DNA of 64,000 nucleotides from Spirosoma validum. Lineage in GTDB: Bacteria > Bacteroidota > Bacteroidia > Cytophagales > Spirosomataceae. Below are positions 26,453 to 35,209 of this stretch, in pieces (within the stretch, counting starts at the first letter, position 1; the number at the start of each line of letters is the position of its first letter). The stretch lies in the NCBI RefSeq assembly GCF_014699035.1, contig NZ_JACXAA010000001.1, positions 620,001 to 684,000 of the forward strand, read 5' to 3'. Both the position numbers and the translations under genes were made by a program. The notes under the pieces were generated by a model that was given only the letters and a program-made list of their open reading frames with translations, had not been told where the DNA came from and did no database searches.

Positions 26453-28603
26453 CTACACAGTTAGCTTACTAATCTCAACTAGCTCCCGTAATTTTTTCGT
26501 TGGACGAAATCGCTCTCCATACGTATCAGCCAATCGATCACAGGTTTTTACGAACGTATCAATACCTACAAAATCCACAAACGATAGGGCACCACCGGTG
26601 TACGCTGGGAATCCCCAGCCCAGAATAGACCCAAGATCAGCATCTAGTTTGGTGCGCACTACGTTTTCTTCAAAACAACGTACCGCTTCGATAGCCTGTC
26701 GATACAACAGACGTGTTTTTACTTCGTCAAGGGTCGGCTGGTTGACTGATAAAGGGAATAAGTCCCGCAGGCCGGGCCAGAGATGTTTCGGTGCATCGGC
26801 TGGGTACTCATAAAATCCCGCTTTGGCTTTTTTTCCTAGACGACCCAGCTCAACAAACTGCTTAGCCATTTGATAACTGGTGTCATCCTGGCTCACAACT
26901 CCGTCATTAACACCCTGACTGGAAATCTTATAAACTAAATCCAGAGCCACTTCATCCGTTACCGCCAATGGCCCAACAGGCATACCCGCGTTCTTTCCGC
27001 CGTTTTCGATCAGTACCGGATTGACACCTTCTTTCACTAGTTCCATGCCTTCCGCCGTGTACGTACTAAAGCATCGTGATGTGTAGAACCCTCGCGAATC
27101 GTTGACGACAATCGGCGTTTTACGAATCTTACGGACGTAATCAATCGCCACAGCCAGCGCATAATCGGAGGTTTGTTTGCCCAAAATGATCTCCACGAGC
27201 CCCATTTTATCAACCGGCGAGAAGAAATGGATGCCAATGAAGTTTTCGGGTTTGGCCGATGCCTGCGCCAGACCACTAATCGGCAACGTAGACGTATTCG
27301 AGCCAAACACGCCATTCTCAACCAGCCTTGGTTCGGCTTCCTGAGTCACCTGCGCTTTAAGGTCCCGATTTTCAAAAACAGCCTCGATGATCAAGTCGCA
27401 GTGCTGTAAATCCTGAACATCGGCGGTTGGCGTGATCAGATTCAGCAGACCATCTACTTTCTGCGGATCGACTTTTCCACGCTCAACACCTTTCTGAAGC
27501 AATGTGCGTGAGTACTCCTTTCCTTTCTCAGCGGCTTCAACCGATACGTCTTTCAAAACCACCTCAATACCTGCCTGCGCCGATACGTAGGCGATTCCAG
27601 CACCCATCATGCCTGCACCCAGAATACCCAGTTTTTTTACGTCGGTTTTCGCTACGTCTTTCGGGCGACTAATGCCTTTGTTGGCTTCGTTCAGGCCCAG
27701 AAACATCGTCTGAATCAAATTCTTAGCCACTTTCGACGTAGCAACATTCACAAAATGGCGTGCTTCGATTACCAACGCCCGATCAATATTGACCTGTAAC
27801 CCTTCGTAGACACAGGCCATAATTTCGATTGGGGCCGGATAATTGCCTTTGGTTTTCTCCATCAGCATGGCCGTTCCCGCACCAAACGTTTTTGCGCCAA
27901 CACTACTCTGCACATTGCCCCCCGGTACGTTGAAATTCTCCTTCCCAACGATTTTACCCGTTTTCCGATCTAGTTCGTCCCAGGGCTGCAACGGTTTTGG
28001 ATTGGCGTCGATCCAGGCACGCGCTTTCATCATCATCTCTTCGGGGCTATCGGCAATGTCATCGATCATACCGAGCCTCTTCGCTTCCTGAACACCGACT
28101 TTTTTGCCTTCCAGAATCAAGGGCAATGCGGCTTGAATACCGAGCATTCGCGGTAGTCGCTGCGTTCCGCCAGCGCCGGGCAACAAACCAATCGTAACTT
28201 CAACTAAACCAATCAGCGTTTTCGGATTATTCAGCGCAATACGTTGATGGCAGGCCAGGCAGATCTCATAGCCACCACCCAAAGCCGTACCGTTCATAGC
28301 GGCAACCGTCGGCTTACCTGATGTTTCAATGCTACGGAAAATACGATTTAGCTCTGATGACACGTTCAGCATTTCGGTCGGCTCTTTATCATTGTTCCGC
28401 AGAATCATCTTCAGGTCAGCACCGGCGACAAATTCGGGTTTAGCCGACGTAATGATGACGCCTTTTACCGACTCATCCGCGTAGGCGCGTTGCAAAGCTG
28501 CTTCAAATTCCGGGATCGACTCGTCGTTTAGTACGTTCATCGGAGACGATGTCATCGCCCACGAAATGATTGCTACGTTCTGGTCAATAGTGTAGTTTAG
28601 CAT
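26453..28603 (-). CDS. Bifunctional enoyl-CoA hydratase / 3-hydroxyacyl-CoA dehydrogenase (FadJ/FadB-like)
   Basis: 716 aa from ATG at 28603. An upstream in-frame ATG (28630) falls in the inverted repeat and adds residues foreign to the family. The N-terminal crotonase domain has the oxyanion and catalytic region GTALGGGYE (E113) and LVEVTIGLLPGAGG (E135). The NAD-binding fold has GAGMMGAG at 329-336, and the dehydrogenase catalytic histidine lies in IGIHFFSPVDKM. It performs the middle two steps of fatty-acid beta-oxidation. The partner thiolase gene lies just upstream on the same strand. Confidence 0.95.
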   Translation of the reverse strand: MLNYTIDQNVAIISWAMTSSPMNVLNDESIPEFEAALQRAYADESVKGVIITSAKPEFVAGADLKMILRNNDKEPTEMLNVSSELNRIFRSIETSGKPTVAAMNGTALGGGYEICLACHQRIALNNPKTLIGLVEVTIGLLPGAGGTQRLPRMLGIQAALPLILEGKKVGVQEAKRLGMIDDIADSPEEMMMKARAWIDANPKPLQPWDELDRKTGKIVGKENFNVPGGNVQSSVGAKTFGAGTAMLMEKTKGNYPAPIEIMACVYEGLQVNIDRALVIEARHFVNVATSKVAKNLIQTMFLGLNEANKGISRPKDVAKTDVKKLGILGAGMMGAGIAYVSAQAGIEVVLKDVSVEAAEKGKEYSRTLLQKGVERGKVDPQKVDGLLNLITPTADVQDLQHCDLIIEAVFENRDLKAQVTQEAEPRLVENGVFGSNTSTLPISGLAQASAKPENFIGIHFFSPVDKMGLVEIILGKQTSDYALAVAIDYVRKIRKTPIVVNDSRGFYTSRCFSTYTAEGMELVKEGVNPVLIENGGKNAGMPVGPLAVTDEVALDLVYKISSQGVNDGVVSQDDTSYQMAKQFVELGRLGKKAKAGFYEYPADAPKHLWPGLRDLFPLSVNQPTLDEVKTRLLYRQAIEAVRCFEENVVRTKLDADLGSILGWGFPAYTGGALSFVDFVGIDTFVKTCDRLADTYGERFRPTKKLRELVEISKLTV

Positions 28604-28622
28604 GGTAAGACTATAAATCAAT

Positions 28623-28702
28623 TTAACCACAAAGGCACGGAGAACACAGAGATTTAAGATGACAACATTATGTCTCTGTGTTCTCCGTGCCTTTGTAGTT
28701 AA
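28623..28702. repeat. 28-bp inverted repeat between beta-oxidation genes
   Basis: Bases 28625-28652 pair with 28673-28700 with a single mismatch, and two more flanking pairs extend it; the loop is 20 nt. The arm contains AAGGCACGGAGAACACAGAG, a motif I associate with dispersed palindromic repeats in many environmental bacteria. It separates the thiolase gene from the hydratase-dehydrogenase gene, both on the minus strand. Confidence 0.85.
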
Positions 28703-28718
28703 TCTTTCAAATTCATTA

Positions 28719-29927
28719 TTAATTTACCCGCTCAAAAATCGTAGCAATACCCATACCGCCCCCAACGCAAAGCGTTACAAGGCCAACTTGCTTGTCCGTA
28801 CGCTCCAGTTCGTCAAGCAACGTAGCGGAAAGAATAGCGCCTGTTGCACCTAATGGATGCCCTAACGCAATCGAACCACCGTTGACATTCAGGCAGCTAT
28901 GATCAACGCCCAGTTCATCCATAAACAGTAATGGAACGGCGGCAAAAGCTTCGTTGACTTCGAATAAATCAATATCGCCGACCGTCATACCCGCTCGTTT
29001 AAGCACTTTTCGCGTAGCCGGAATGGGGCCAGTTAGCATAATTGTCGGCTCCGATCCGATGACAGCAAATGCTTTAATTTTGGCGCGGGGTTTCAGTCCG
29101 GTTTTTTCACCAAACTCTTTACTACCGATCAAAATGCCGGCAGCTCCGTCAACAATTTGTGACGAATTACCGGCATGGTGAACGTGGTTGATTTTATCGA
29201 ATTGAGCGTATTTGAGCAATGCCAGCGCATCGAAACCCATTTGCCCTATCGCTTCGAAAGCAGGTTTTAGCTTTCCTAAACTCTCAACCGTTGTATCGGG
29301 CCGGACGCCTTCGTCGCGGTCGAGCAACGTAACGCCGAGTTCATCGTTGATCGGCATAAGCGTTCGCCGAAAACGGTTCGTATCTTGTGCTTCTACAGCA
29401 CGACGATATGACTCAGCGGCAAACGTATCGACATCCTGGCGAGAGTACCCGTATTTGGTCGCAATTAAATCGGCCGAAATACCTTGCGGTACAATGTTAT
29501 GACGAGCAACAATCAGTGGATTCATGAACAATGCTCCTCCATCTGATCCCATCGGAACCCGTGACATTGACTCAACACCACCCGCAACAATGGCGTCTAC
29601 CTGCCCCGACATTACGTATGCCCCAGCCATGTTGATGGCCTCCAGACCTGATGAGCAGAACCTGTTCAGTTGGACACCCGCTACTGATTCAGCGTAACCC
29701 GCTTCAAGAGAAGCCGTTCGGGCAATGTCAGCACCCTGTTCGCCAATCGGTGTAACGCAGCCCATAATAATATCGTCAATAAGCGACGTATCGAATTGAT
29801 TACGGGTTTGAAGTTCGCGTAGGACGCTCGTCAGTAACTGAACTGGCTGAACGTCATGCAATGATCCATCGCTTTTTCCTCGTCCGCGGGGCGTCCGAAC
29901 AGCGTCATAAATGAAAGCTTCGGCCAT
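28719..29927 (-). CDS. Acetyl-CoA C-acyltransferase (thiolase)
   Basis: 402 aa from ATG 29927 ([18 protein letters not shown]); the frame also opens at 29954 with a nine-residue non-family extension. Catalytic residues: nucleophile C91 in [16 protein letters not shown], the histidine in [15 protein letters not shown], and the second cysteine in [15 protein letters not shown]. It catalyses the thiolytic last step of beta-oxidation and pairs with the FadJ-like gene downstream. The FadA type is favoured over biosynthetic thiolase by context and the RTPRGRGK start. Confidence 0.94.
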   Translation of the reverse strand: MAEAFIYDAVRTPRGRGKSDGSLHDVQPVQLLTSVLRELQTRNQFDTSLIDDIIMGCVTPIGEQGADIARTASLEAGYAESVAGVQLNRFCSSGLEAINMAGAYVMSGQVDAIVAGGVESMSRVPMGSDGGALFMNPLIVARHNIVPQGISADLIATKYGYSRQDVDTFAAESYRRAVEAQDTNRFRRTLMPINDELGVTLLDRDEGVRPDTTVESLGKLKPAFEAIGQMGFDALALLKYAQFDKINHVHHAGNSSQIVDGAAGILIGSKEFGEKTGLKPRAKIKAFAVIGSEPTIMLTGPIPATRKVLKRAGMTVGDIDLFEVNEAFAAVPLLFMDELGVDHSCLNVNGGSIALGHPLGATGAILSATLLDELERTDKQVGLVTLCVGGGMGIATIFERVN

Positions 29928-30040
29928 GATTTTGTTGTTAAGAGTAGTATGCAAGCATACGGCTTACGAACAAAAGTACGTGCAAAAGTTGAATAGGGCA
30001 ATCCGTTAAAGGCTAAACATATTTACCTTCGGGAAAACAA

Positions 30041-30074
30041 AAAGCGGAAGAAACGTCGCCATTTCTTCCGCTTT
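30041..30074 (-). terminator. Terminator of the Hint-domain gene
   Basis: A 13-bp perfect stem (30041-30053 with 30062-30074; arm AAAGCGGAAGAAA) has an 8-nt loop. Read on the minus strand it is followed by a T-rich run. Confidence 0.82.
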
Positions 30075-30098
30075 CAGATACTAAATCAGGTTCTGATT

Positions 30099-31103
30099 CT
30101 ACTTGTCCAGCACCACTACGTCGCCGACTAAATACGAGCCGGATTCGGTAACCAGATTGTACACTTTCTTTACTGATCGGATGGCTTGTTCTGTCCGCAC
30201 GACTTTGTAAGCCGTAGCGCCACCCATTGAGGCATCGTACCGATACAGAATTTCTCCCGCTTTCACATCGCCCAGCGCTTTCCGGCCTGTTGCAGTTAGA
30301 ACGGGGTGATTGGCCGTCGCTTCGAAGAAAGTCGGTGCATTTAACGTACTACGGTTGTCGGCAGTAAGCTCGTTAACGGCAGTCAGCCATACGCCCGCTA
30401 GTGTGAACTCGCCTTCGTGTGTATCTACGCGTGTTACGTGTGTTGGCAGGAGCGTTTTTGTTTGGGCATCATAGCTTTTTACAACATCATTCATTGTTAC
30501 GTCGCTAATAGTTTTCGAGCTACCATCAGCCAGCGTTACGGATGCATCAGCCGCAAAGCAAAAGTTGTATTCTTCTTTTTTCTTACCTCCTTCGTCCGCT
30601 TTAGTACCCGCACCGCCAGCTAGTAATCCGGCCATCTCGCGCGAGAGCACAAACGTGAGTGTAGACATCAGACCGGGTTCTTTCTCACCAATGTATTTAA
30701 GGTCGTCGATGTAGGCATCCCATGCTTTCCGATCAGCCGATGCGCCAGGAATCACAAACGGTTTTATTTCACCCGACTTCTCGTTTTTGTAGATAGCCAG
30801 CAAGCCAAGATCTTTAGTATCCTCTGCAGCAAACACTTTATAAAGATAAATTTTTCGGGTAATGCCATCGCTGTACGTAAATACATAAGCCGGCCGTTCT
30901 TCGTAACGATCCAGGATAAAACCACCCGATTTAAAGTAGGCGTCTTTATCGAGATTGGCAATTTTAATGGCTTTGACAGCCTTAAGTTGGTCAACGGTCA
31001 TGCCCGTTGCGGCAGCCGTTTGCGCCCAGACTCGCTGGCTAAAAAACTGCGTTGCAACAGCGCAGCAAAAGAAGAGTACAAGAGAGAGCAGGTTGTTTTT
31101 CAT
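30099..31103 (-). CDS. Secreted protein with C-terminal Hint (hedgehog/intein-like) domain
   Basis: 334 aa. There is a signal peptide of about 27 residues (MKNNLLSLVLFFCCAVATQF, ending before WAQ). Residues 30-180 form an unassigned region with FILDRYEERPAYVF. From C182 (NFCFAADASVTLADGS) a Hint module runs to the end: the B-block-like TANHPVLT has T263 and H266, and the last strands are KVYNLVTESGSYLVGDVVVL. In Hint domains the first Cys and the TxxH histidine drive N-S acyl shift and self-cleavage. The intein-type C-terminal His-Asn is absent, as in hedgehog-type modules. Self-processing is therefore plausible but inferred. Located next to two Tat-exported enzymes. Confidence 0.78.
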   Translation of the reverse strand: MKNNLLSLVLFFCCAVATQFFSQRVWAQTAAATGMTVDQLKAVKAIKIANLDKDAYFKSGGFILDRYEERPAYVFTYSDGITRKIYLYKVFAAEDTKDLGLLAIYKNEKSGEIKPFVIPGASADRKAWDAYIDDLKYIGEKEPGLMSTLTFVLSREMAGLLAGGAGTKADEGGKKKEEYNFCFAADASVTLADGSSKTISDVTMNDVVKSYDAQTKTLLPTHVTRVDTHEGEFTLAGVWLTAVNELTADNRSTLNAPTFFEATANHPVLTATGRKALGDVKAGEILYRYDASMGGATAYKVVRTEQAIRSVKKVYNLVTESGSYLVGDVVVLDK

Positions 31104-31137
31104 TGGATTGATAGTGTCTATTCAGATTGATCAAAAA

Positions 31138-32712
31138 CTATTTTTTTGTGTATTCGCCCACGCGGGCGTGGATAGATTCCACGGTACGTCGGGCGGAGGT
31201 GAAGGCACCTGCCATCCAGGCCGTCAGATACGTAGTGTGTTCACCCGCGAAGTAGATGTTGTCATCGGGTTCAAGCAGCGATGGGTAGTATTTTTTGCGA
31301 ATCGCGTCATCGTAAACAGCCCATCCCCCACCACTAAACGGAATGCGATGCCAGGCTAGCGAGAATGAGTTTTCGAACTCAGCCGGATACTGAGGGTGTA
31401 TTTTAGCGCCTTGTGTCATTGCCATTTTCTCACGTTCAGGAATGGTCATTGCTCCGACAGCTTCGGCCCGGCTGTAAAAATTGTAGTAGCCGATTAGAAC
31501 ACCCTTGGGTCCCTGCAGACCAAACGACGGATACCAGATTTGGTTGATATCCATATTGGTACGTGAAATCCCCCCGTAAATACCGTCATCTTCTTCCCAG
31601 AACCGCCGTTTAAACTGGAGTCCAATTTTACCGGTTTTCATGTATGGGATAAAGTCAGCGGCTCGTTTTACGGTTCCCGACAAATCCGACTCAAGGTTTT
31701 TGAGCATAGGTAAAGGCAGGGCGCACACACAAAACTCGCCGGTAACTTCTACGGACTTTCCTGCTTTCTGGTAAACCACCCGAACACCATTTTCGGTTTT
31801 ACGTAATTCGGTGACCGGTGCACTGAAGATAATTTTGCCAGCTAGCTTTTTTTCAAGTGCTTTCGGAATAGCGTCCATCCCTCCTACCGGCTGTAACAAC
31901 GTCGTTTGCTGCTCATAAGCGTAATCACCTACGTTGTAGAAAACGGGTTGCATGAACCCCGAACGTAGCAGATCGGTTAAGCCATACGGATCGGTAATGG
32001 TACCGGGAGCATTTCCAGCACCGGGGTCGCTTTTGCTTTTATAGCCGCGTCGGTTCGTACCCTTGTAAAGATGCGCCGTATTTAAATCGCCTTCATTTTT
32101 AAGAAAATCGATCAGCTTTTCTACGTCTTCTTTAGTCAGTTGCTGATCAAGCGATGACTGGTCAAGGGCCTTAGCGAGCAATTCGGATGTATAGCCGCGC
32201 ATATCATTGTGGTAATCGCTGATACGCATCCGTCGGTTGGCGAGATCTCCCGTTCCGCCGTCGTTGTACAAATACGCCGATTCATTCGCTCCGTTGAATA
32301 TCTCCAATGGAACACCCAGTTCCCGACAATACTGAAGCGTTATCTGATGATGATGAGGGATTCGAGCAGCGCCACCGTTAAAGTACAGGCCATTAGCGAA
32401 CGTACAAGTCTGTGCTGGCCCTCCGTTCATCTCACTCTCCTGCGTGCCACCACGGACCGTCCATACTCGCCCACCTGAGCGGGCACGGGCTTCCAGTACG
32501 GTACAGTCATAACCTAGTTTACCAAGCTCGTAGGCGGCTGTCATACCCGCTAAACCCGCCCCTAAAATGATTACTTTTCGGCCTTTACCATCTTTGTTCT
32601 GTCCATTGGCCGGTAAATTTAAAGCCGATGCCGGAGCCGCAGGTAACATTCCCCAGGCCAACAGACTGGCATAACTGGCACTTGTTGAATTGATAAAATC
32701 TCGTCGCGTCAT
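31138..32712 (-). CDS. Tat-exported flavin amine oxidase (L-amino-acid/monoamine oxidase family)
   Basis: 524 aa. The N-terminus MTRRDFINSTSASYASLLAW is a twin-arginine signal, so a folded flavoprotein is exported. FAD-binding GAGLAG lies at 51-56, followed by the second-strand Glu and LEARARSGGRVW. The C-terminal closure IYFAGEHTTYLTAWMAGAFTSARR is typical of the amine-oxidase family, with the Trp-Met-Ala-Gly pattern contacting flavin. Substrate is unknown; periplasmic oxidation of an amino acid or polyamine is possible. It shares strand and export route with the aminotransferase upstream. Confidence 0.88.
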   Translation of the reverse strand: MTRRDFINSTSASYASLLAWGMLPAAPASALNLPANGQNKDGKGRKVIILGAGLAGMTAAYELGKLGYDCTVLEARARSGGRVWTVRGGTQESEMNGGPAQTCTFANGLYFNGGAARIPHHHQITLQYCRELGVPLEIFNGANESAYLYNDGGTGDLANRRMRISDYHNDMRGYTSELLAKALDQSSLDQQLTKEDVEKLIDFLKNEGDLNTAHLYKGTNRRGYKSKSDPGAGNAPGTITDPYGLTDLLRSGFMQPVFYNVGDYAYEQQTTLLQPVGGMDAIPKALEKKLAGKIIFSAPVTELRKTENGVRVVYQKAGKSVEVTGEFCVCALPLPMLKNLESDLSGTVKRAADFIPYMKTGKIGLQFKRRFWEEDDGIYGGISRTNMDINQIWYPSFGLQGPKGVLIGYYNFYSRAEAVGAMTIPEREKMAMTQGAKIHPQYPAEFENSFSLAWHRIPFSGGGWAVYDDAIRKKYYPSLLEPDDNIYFAGEHTTYLTAWMAGAFTSARRTVESIHARVGEYTKK

Positions 32713-32717
32713 AGAAA

Positions 32718-32790
32718 GAAGGGAGGAAGGGGAGAAAAGGGAACAGAGGAACGCAACAGTAATCCTTTTTCCCCCTTCCTCCTTTTACCC
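32718..32790. repeat. Imperfect purine/pyrimidine inverted repeat
   Basis: A purine-rich arm starting near 32720 (GAAGGGAGGAAGGGGAG) pairs with a pyrimidine-rich arm near 32768-32790 (CCCCCTTCCTCC), about 20 of 24 positions. It occupies the gap between two minus-strand genes. Confidence 0.6.
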
Positions 32791-33957
32791 TACTACCTTT
32801 TTAAAACCATCGATAAATATTGTCATCTCGTCCATCGTTCCGACGCTAACCCGACAGTAGGGTTGTCCGTTGAAATCGCGTGTCTGAATACCAATGCCTT
32901 GTGCAAACATCTGCCCTTCAAACGTCTTGGTTTTCATACGTATCGGGAACAAAATGAAATTGGCCGAAGACGGAATCACTTCATATCCCAGATCAGTCAA
33001 TGCTTTTGTCGTATACGTGCGTGCTTTGGCGTTTTCAGCGCGGCAGTGGTTTTGCCAATCAATGTCTTTATAGCTGGCGACACCGGCCATTAACGTTGTG
33101 ATGCTTACCGCGAATTCGCCGTTCGTGTAGGCATGAAGCGTTTTTAGTACGTCCGGTTGGGCAATCGCGTATCCTAAACGTAATCCGGCAAAGCCGTGAA
33201 TTTTCGAGAATGTCCGGGCCAGAATCAGATTCATTCCCTCAGCAACCAGCTTGCCTAATTTGGGTCGATCGGCTGGTTCGTAAAAATCAATATACGCTTC
33301 GTCGATAAAGACGGGCACTTTGGGTGCTATTTCCCGACAGAACGCTTCCAGATCGGCCGTAGGAACGATTGTGCCGGTTGGGTTATTCGGATTAACAATG
33401 TAGACCAGCTTCACATCAGGCGTAATAGCGGCCTTAATGGCAGGCAGGTCGTATTTGAAATCTTTCGTCATCGGCATGGCTTTGATTTTTGCGCCAAACT
33501 TCTGAGCACGCTGGAGCAAATCATCATAGGTCATGGCACTGGTCAGAATAGTACCGCCTTCCTTGGCAAAGTGCTCAGCCGCAGCCATCAGTACATCCGA
33601 CGAACCCGGCGACATCATAATATTTTCCGGCTTTACGCCTTCGTCAGCCGCAATTGGCGTTTTCAATTGCGCAAACTCCATCCAGGCATACCGATTGCCG
33701 ATTTCTGTTGCCTTTACGATGGCGTCTTTGGCACTCTGCGCAATACCTAGTGGATTCTCATTCGCCAATAAACGAGCCTTTAGTTTTGGCATCTTGGCAA
33801 ATGGATCATCAGCAAACGAAAACTCATTGGTAAACGCCGAAACAAAAGGCGCGTTCGACCGGGCAGCTTCAGCAGGGGTGAACCGGCTCAGACCGAGACC
33901 GGCCGTCAGGAGGCCACTGGCACGAAGCCAGTCCCGACGAGTTAGTTGTGATGACAT
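32785..33957 (-). CDS. Tat-exported PLP-dependent aminotransferase (HisC-like fold type I)
   Basis: 390 aa. MSSQLTRRDWLRASGLLTAG is a twin-arginine signal. The fold I aminotransferase has NPNNPTGT at 189-196, D219 in FIDEAY for the pyridine nitrogen, and the Schiff-base K252 in RTFSKIHGFAGLRLGYA, with a C-terminal substrate arginine in PYCRVSVG. It is closest to histidinol-phosphate aminotransferases, but Tat export argues against a role in histidine synthesis. An exported PLP enzyme next to an exported amine oxidase suggests a linked periplasmic amine or amino-acid conversion (inference). Confidence 0.88.
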   Translation of the reverse strand: MSSQLTRRDWLRASGLLTAGLGLSRFTPAEAARSNAPFVSAFTNEFSFADDPFAKMPKLKARLLANENPLGIAQSAKDAIVKATEIGNRYAWMEFAQLKTPIAADEGVKPENIMMSPGSSDVLMAAAEHFAKEGGTILTSAMTYDDLLQRAQKFGAKIKAMPMTKDFKYDLPAIKAAITPDVKLVYIVNPNNPTGTIVPTADLEAFCREIAPKVPVFIDEAYIDFYEPADRPKLGKLVAEGMNLILARTFSKIHGFAGLRLGYAIAQPDVLKTLHAYTNGEFAVSITTLMAGVASYKDIDWQNHCRAENAKARTYTTKALTDLGYEVIPSSANFILFPIRMKTKTFEGQMFAQGIGIQTRDFNGQPYCRVSVGTMDEMTIFIDGFKKVVG

Positions 33958-34319
33958 GAGTAGTCGATTTTTTTGTATTTATCCAGGATAAAATAAAAGT
34001 AAAGTTAACTATAACCTTTTAGTAGATAGAGATTTGTGAAAGTACGAATTAATGCCAACAAAAGGCTGTATAAATGCAGAAACACTTTTAAATTATTTTG
34101 ATAAAATATGAAAGTGCAGAATTTATAAACTATTAATATATAAATAGCCAAATAAAAAGTATAATATAAACGATATAATATTTAGCACAAGATATTCAGA
34201 GATCATGTTTTGTAAATATTTATCTACTAATTATATATAAAAAAGTATTTTACTGCTTGTAAATAATATATAAAAAAACAATTTTTGACGAGAATTATCA
34301 ATCATTTGTTTTATTATTT
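33958..34319. other. AT-rich divergent intergenic region
   Basis: 362 bp of strongly AT-rich sequence with many short TATA and TTTA runs lie between two divergent genes. I see no gene or RNA. It marks the left edge of the AT-rich accessory stretch reaching to about 38.8 kb. Confidence 0.6.
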
Positions 34320-35156
34320 ATGATAGTCTATCGAATTACCAGAGCGACGTTTCTATTTGGGGGAATATTGATTCTCACCAGTTCATGCAAGAATAGTGGG
34401 GTTCAGGAAAAATCCTCAGTTGAATCCAACTGTTTAATTGCGACCATGACAGTAAAAGAATTAGCTAAAGCTAATCAACCTCTGATTGACTCCGAGAAAG
34501 TCTCCATAAATGGAGAATCATTTGTGGTGAGTACAACGCAAAAAAGTGTGTATAGCTATGACAATCAGGGTAGAATACTAACTGAATACAACACGTATAC
34601 GAACGGAAAAGCCGACTCGGTTCTCTACCTGTATACTTCAGAAGCTGTTACCATACGGGCTACTACGATCACTCCCTCAAGTAAAACATCAACCACAAAC
34701 GTTGTGGCCTTAAATAGTCAGGGGTGGGCTGAGCACCGGCCTGATACATATAAAGCTACGTATGATAAAGAAGGCTATTTAACAAGTTTAAAATATGCAT
34801 TTGGCGACGCTAGTGTTATCAATGGCAATGTGGTTGATCAACCCTTCGGCGGTGACGACGCTACCCCAACTTATACTTATAGATATCAATATGACCTAAA
34901 TAAAGCAGGTGTAGCGCCTATCCAGACTTTTTACGGGAAGGGGTCACGCAATCTATTGACCCGCTACGTAATTGAAAATGATCGTCATGATAGCATCTAT
35001 GGCGATTCATATATAGGTGATTATGATTATTTATTTGATGAGAAGGGACGCATAAAACGTCAGACATTCCGTGGAAAACAGGGAGAATTAATTGGATTCT
35101 TGTTTGAAGCAGATAAAGTAATCGTCAAAGAATTTACTTACATCTGCCCTCAATAA
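34320..35156 (+). CDS. Lipoprotein of unknown function
   Basis: 278 aa. The lipoprotein signal has lipobox GILILTSSCKNSG. The mature protein has repeated short motifs resembling RHS/YD-type sentences (YSYDNQGRILTEYNTYTNG, YDKEGYLTSLKY and FDEKGRIKRQTFRGKQ), each about 20 residues and separated by irregular spacers. This suggests a beta-rich fold of YD-like repeats. The gene is AT-rich compared with the flanks. It precedes the large secreted esterase on the same strand, but a 53-bp gap leaves co-transcription uncertain. Confidence 0.7.
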   Translation: MIVYRITRATFLFGGILILTSSCKNSGVQEKSSVESNCLIATMTVKELAKANQPLIDSEKVSINGESFVVSTTQKSVYSYDNQGRILTEYNTYTNGKADSVLYLYTSEAVTIRATTITPSSKTSTTNVVALNSQGWAEHRPDTYKATYDKEGYLTSLKYAFGDASVINGNVVDQPFGGDDATPTYTYRYQYDLNKAGVAPIQTFYGKGSRNLLTRYVIENDRHDSIYGDSYIGDYDYLFDEKGRIKRQTFRGKQGELIGFLFEADKVIVKEFTYICPQ

Positions 35157-35209
35157 TCATTGGTTACAATGACAGTTTATAATTCTTTACCCCCTTTCAA
35201 AAACTTGCT

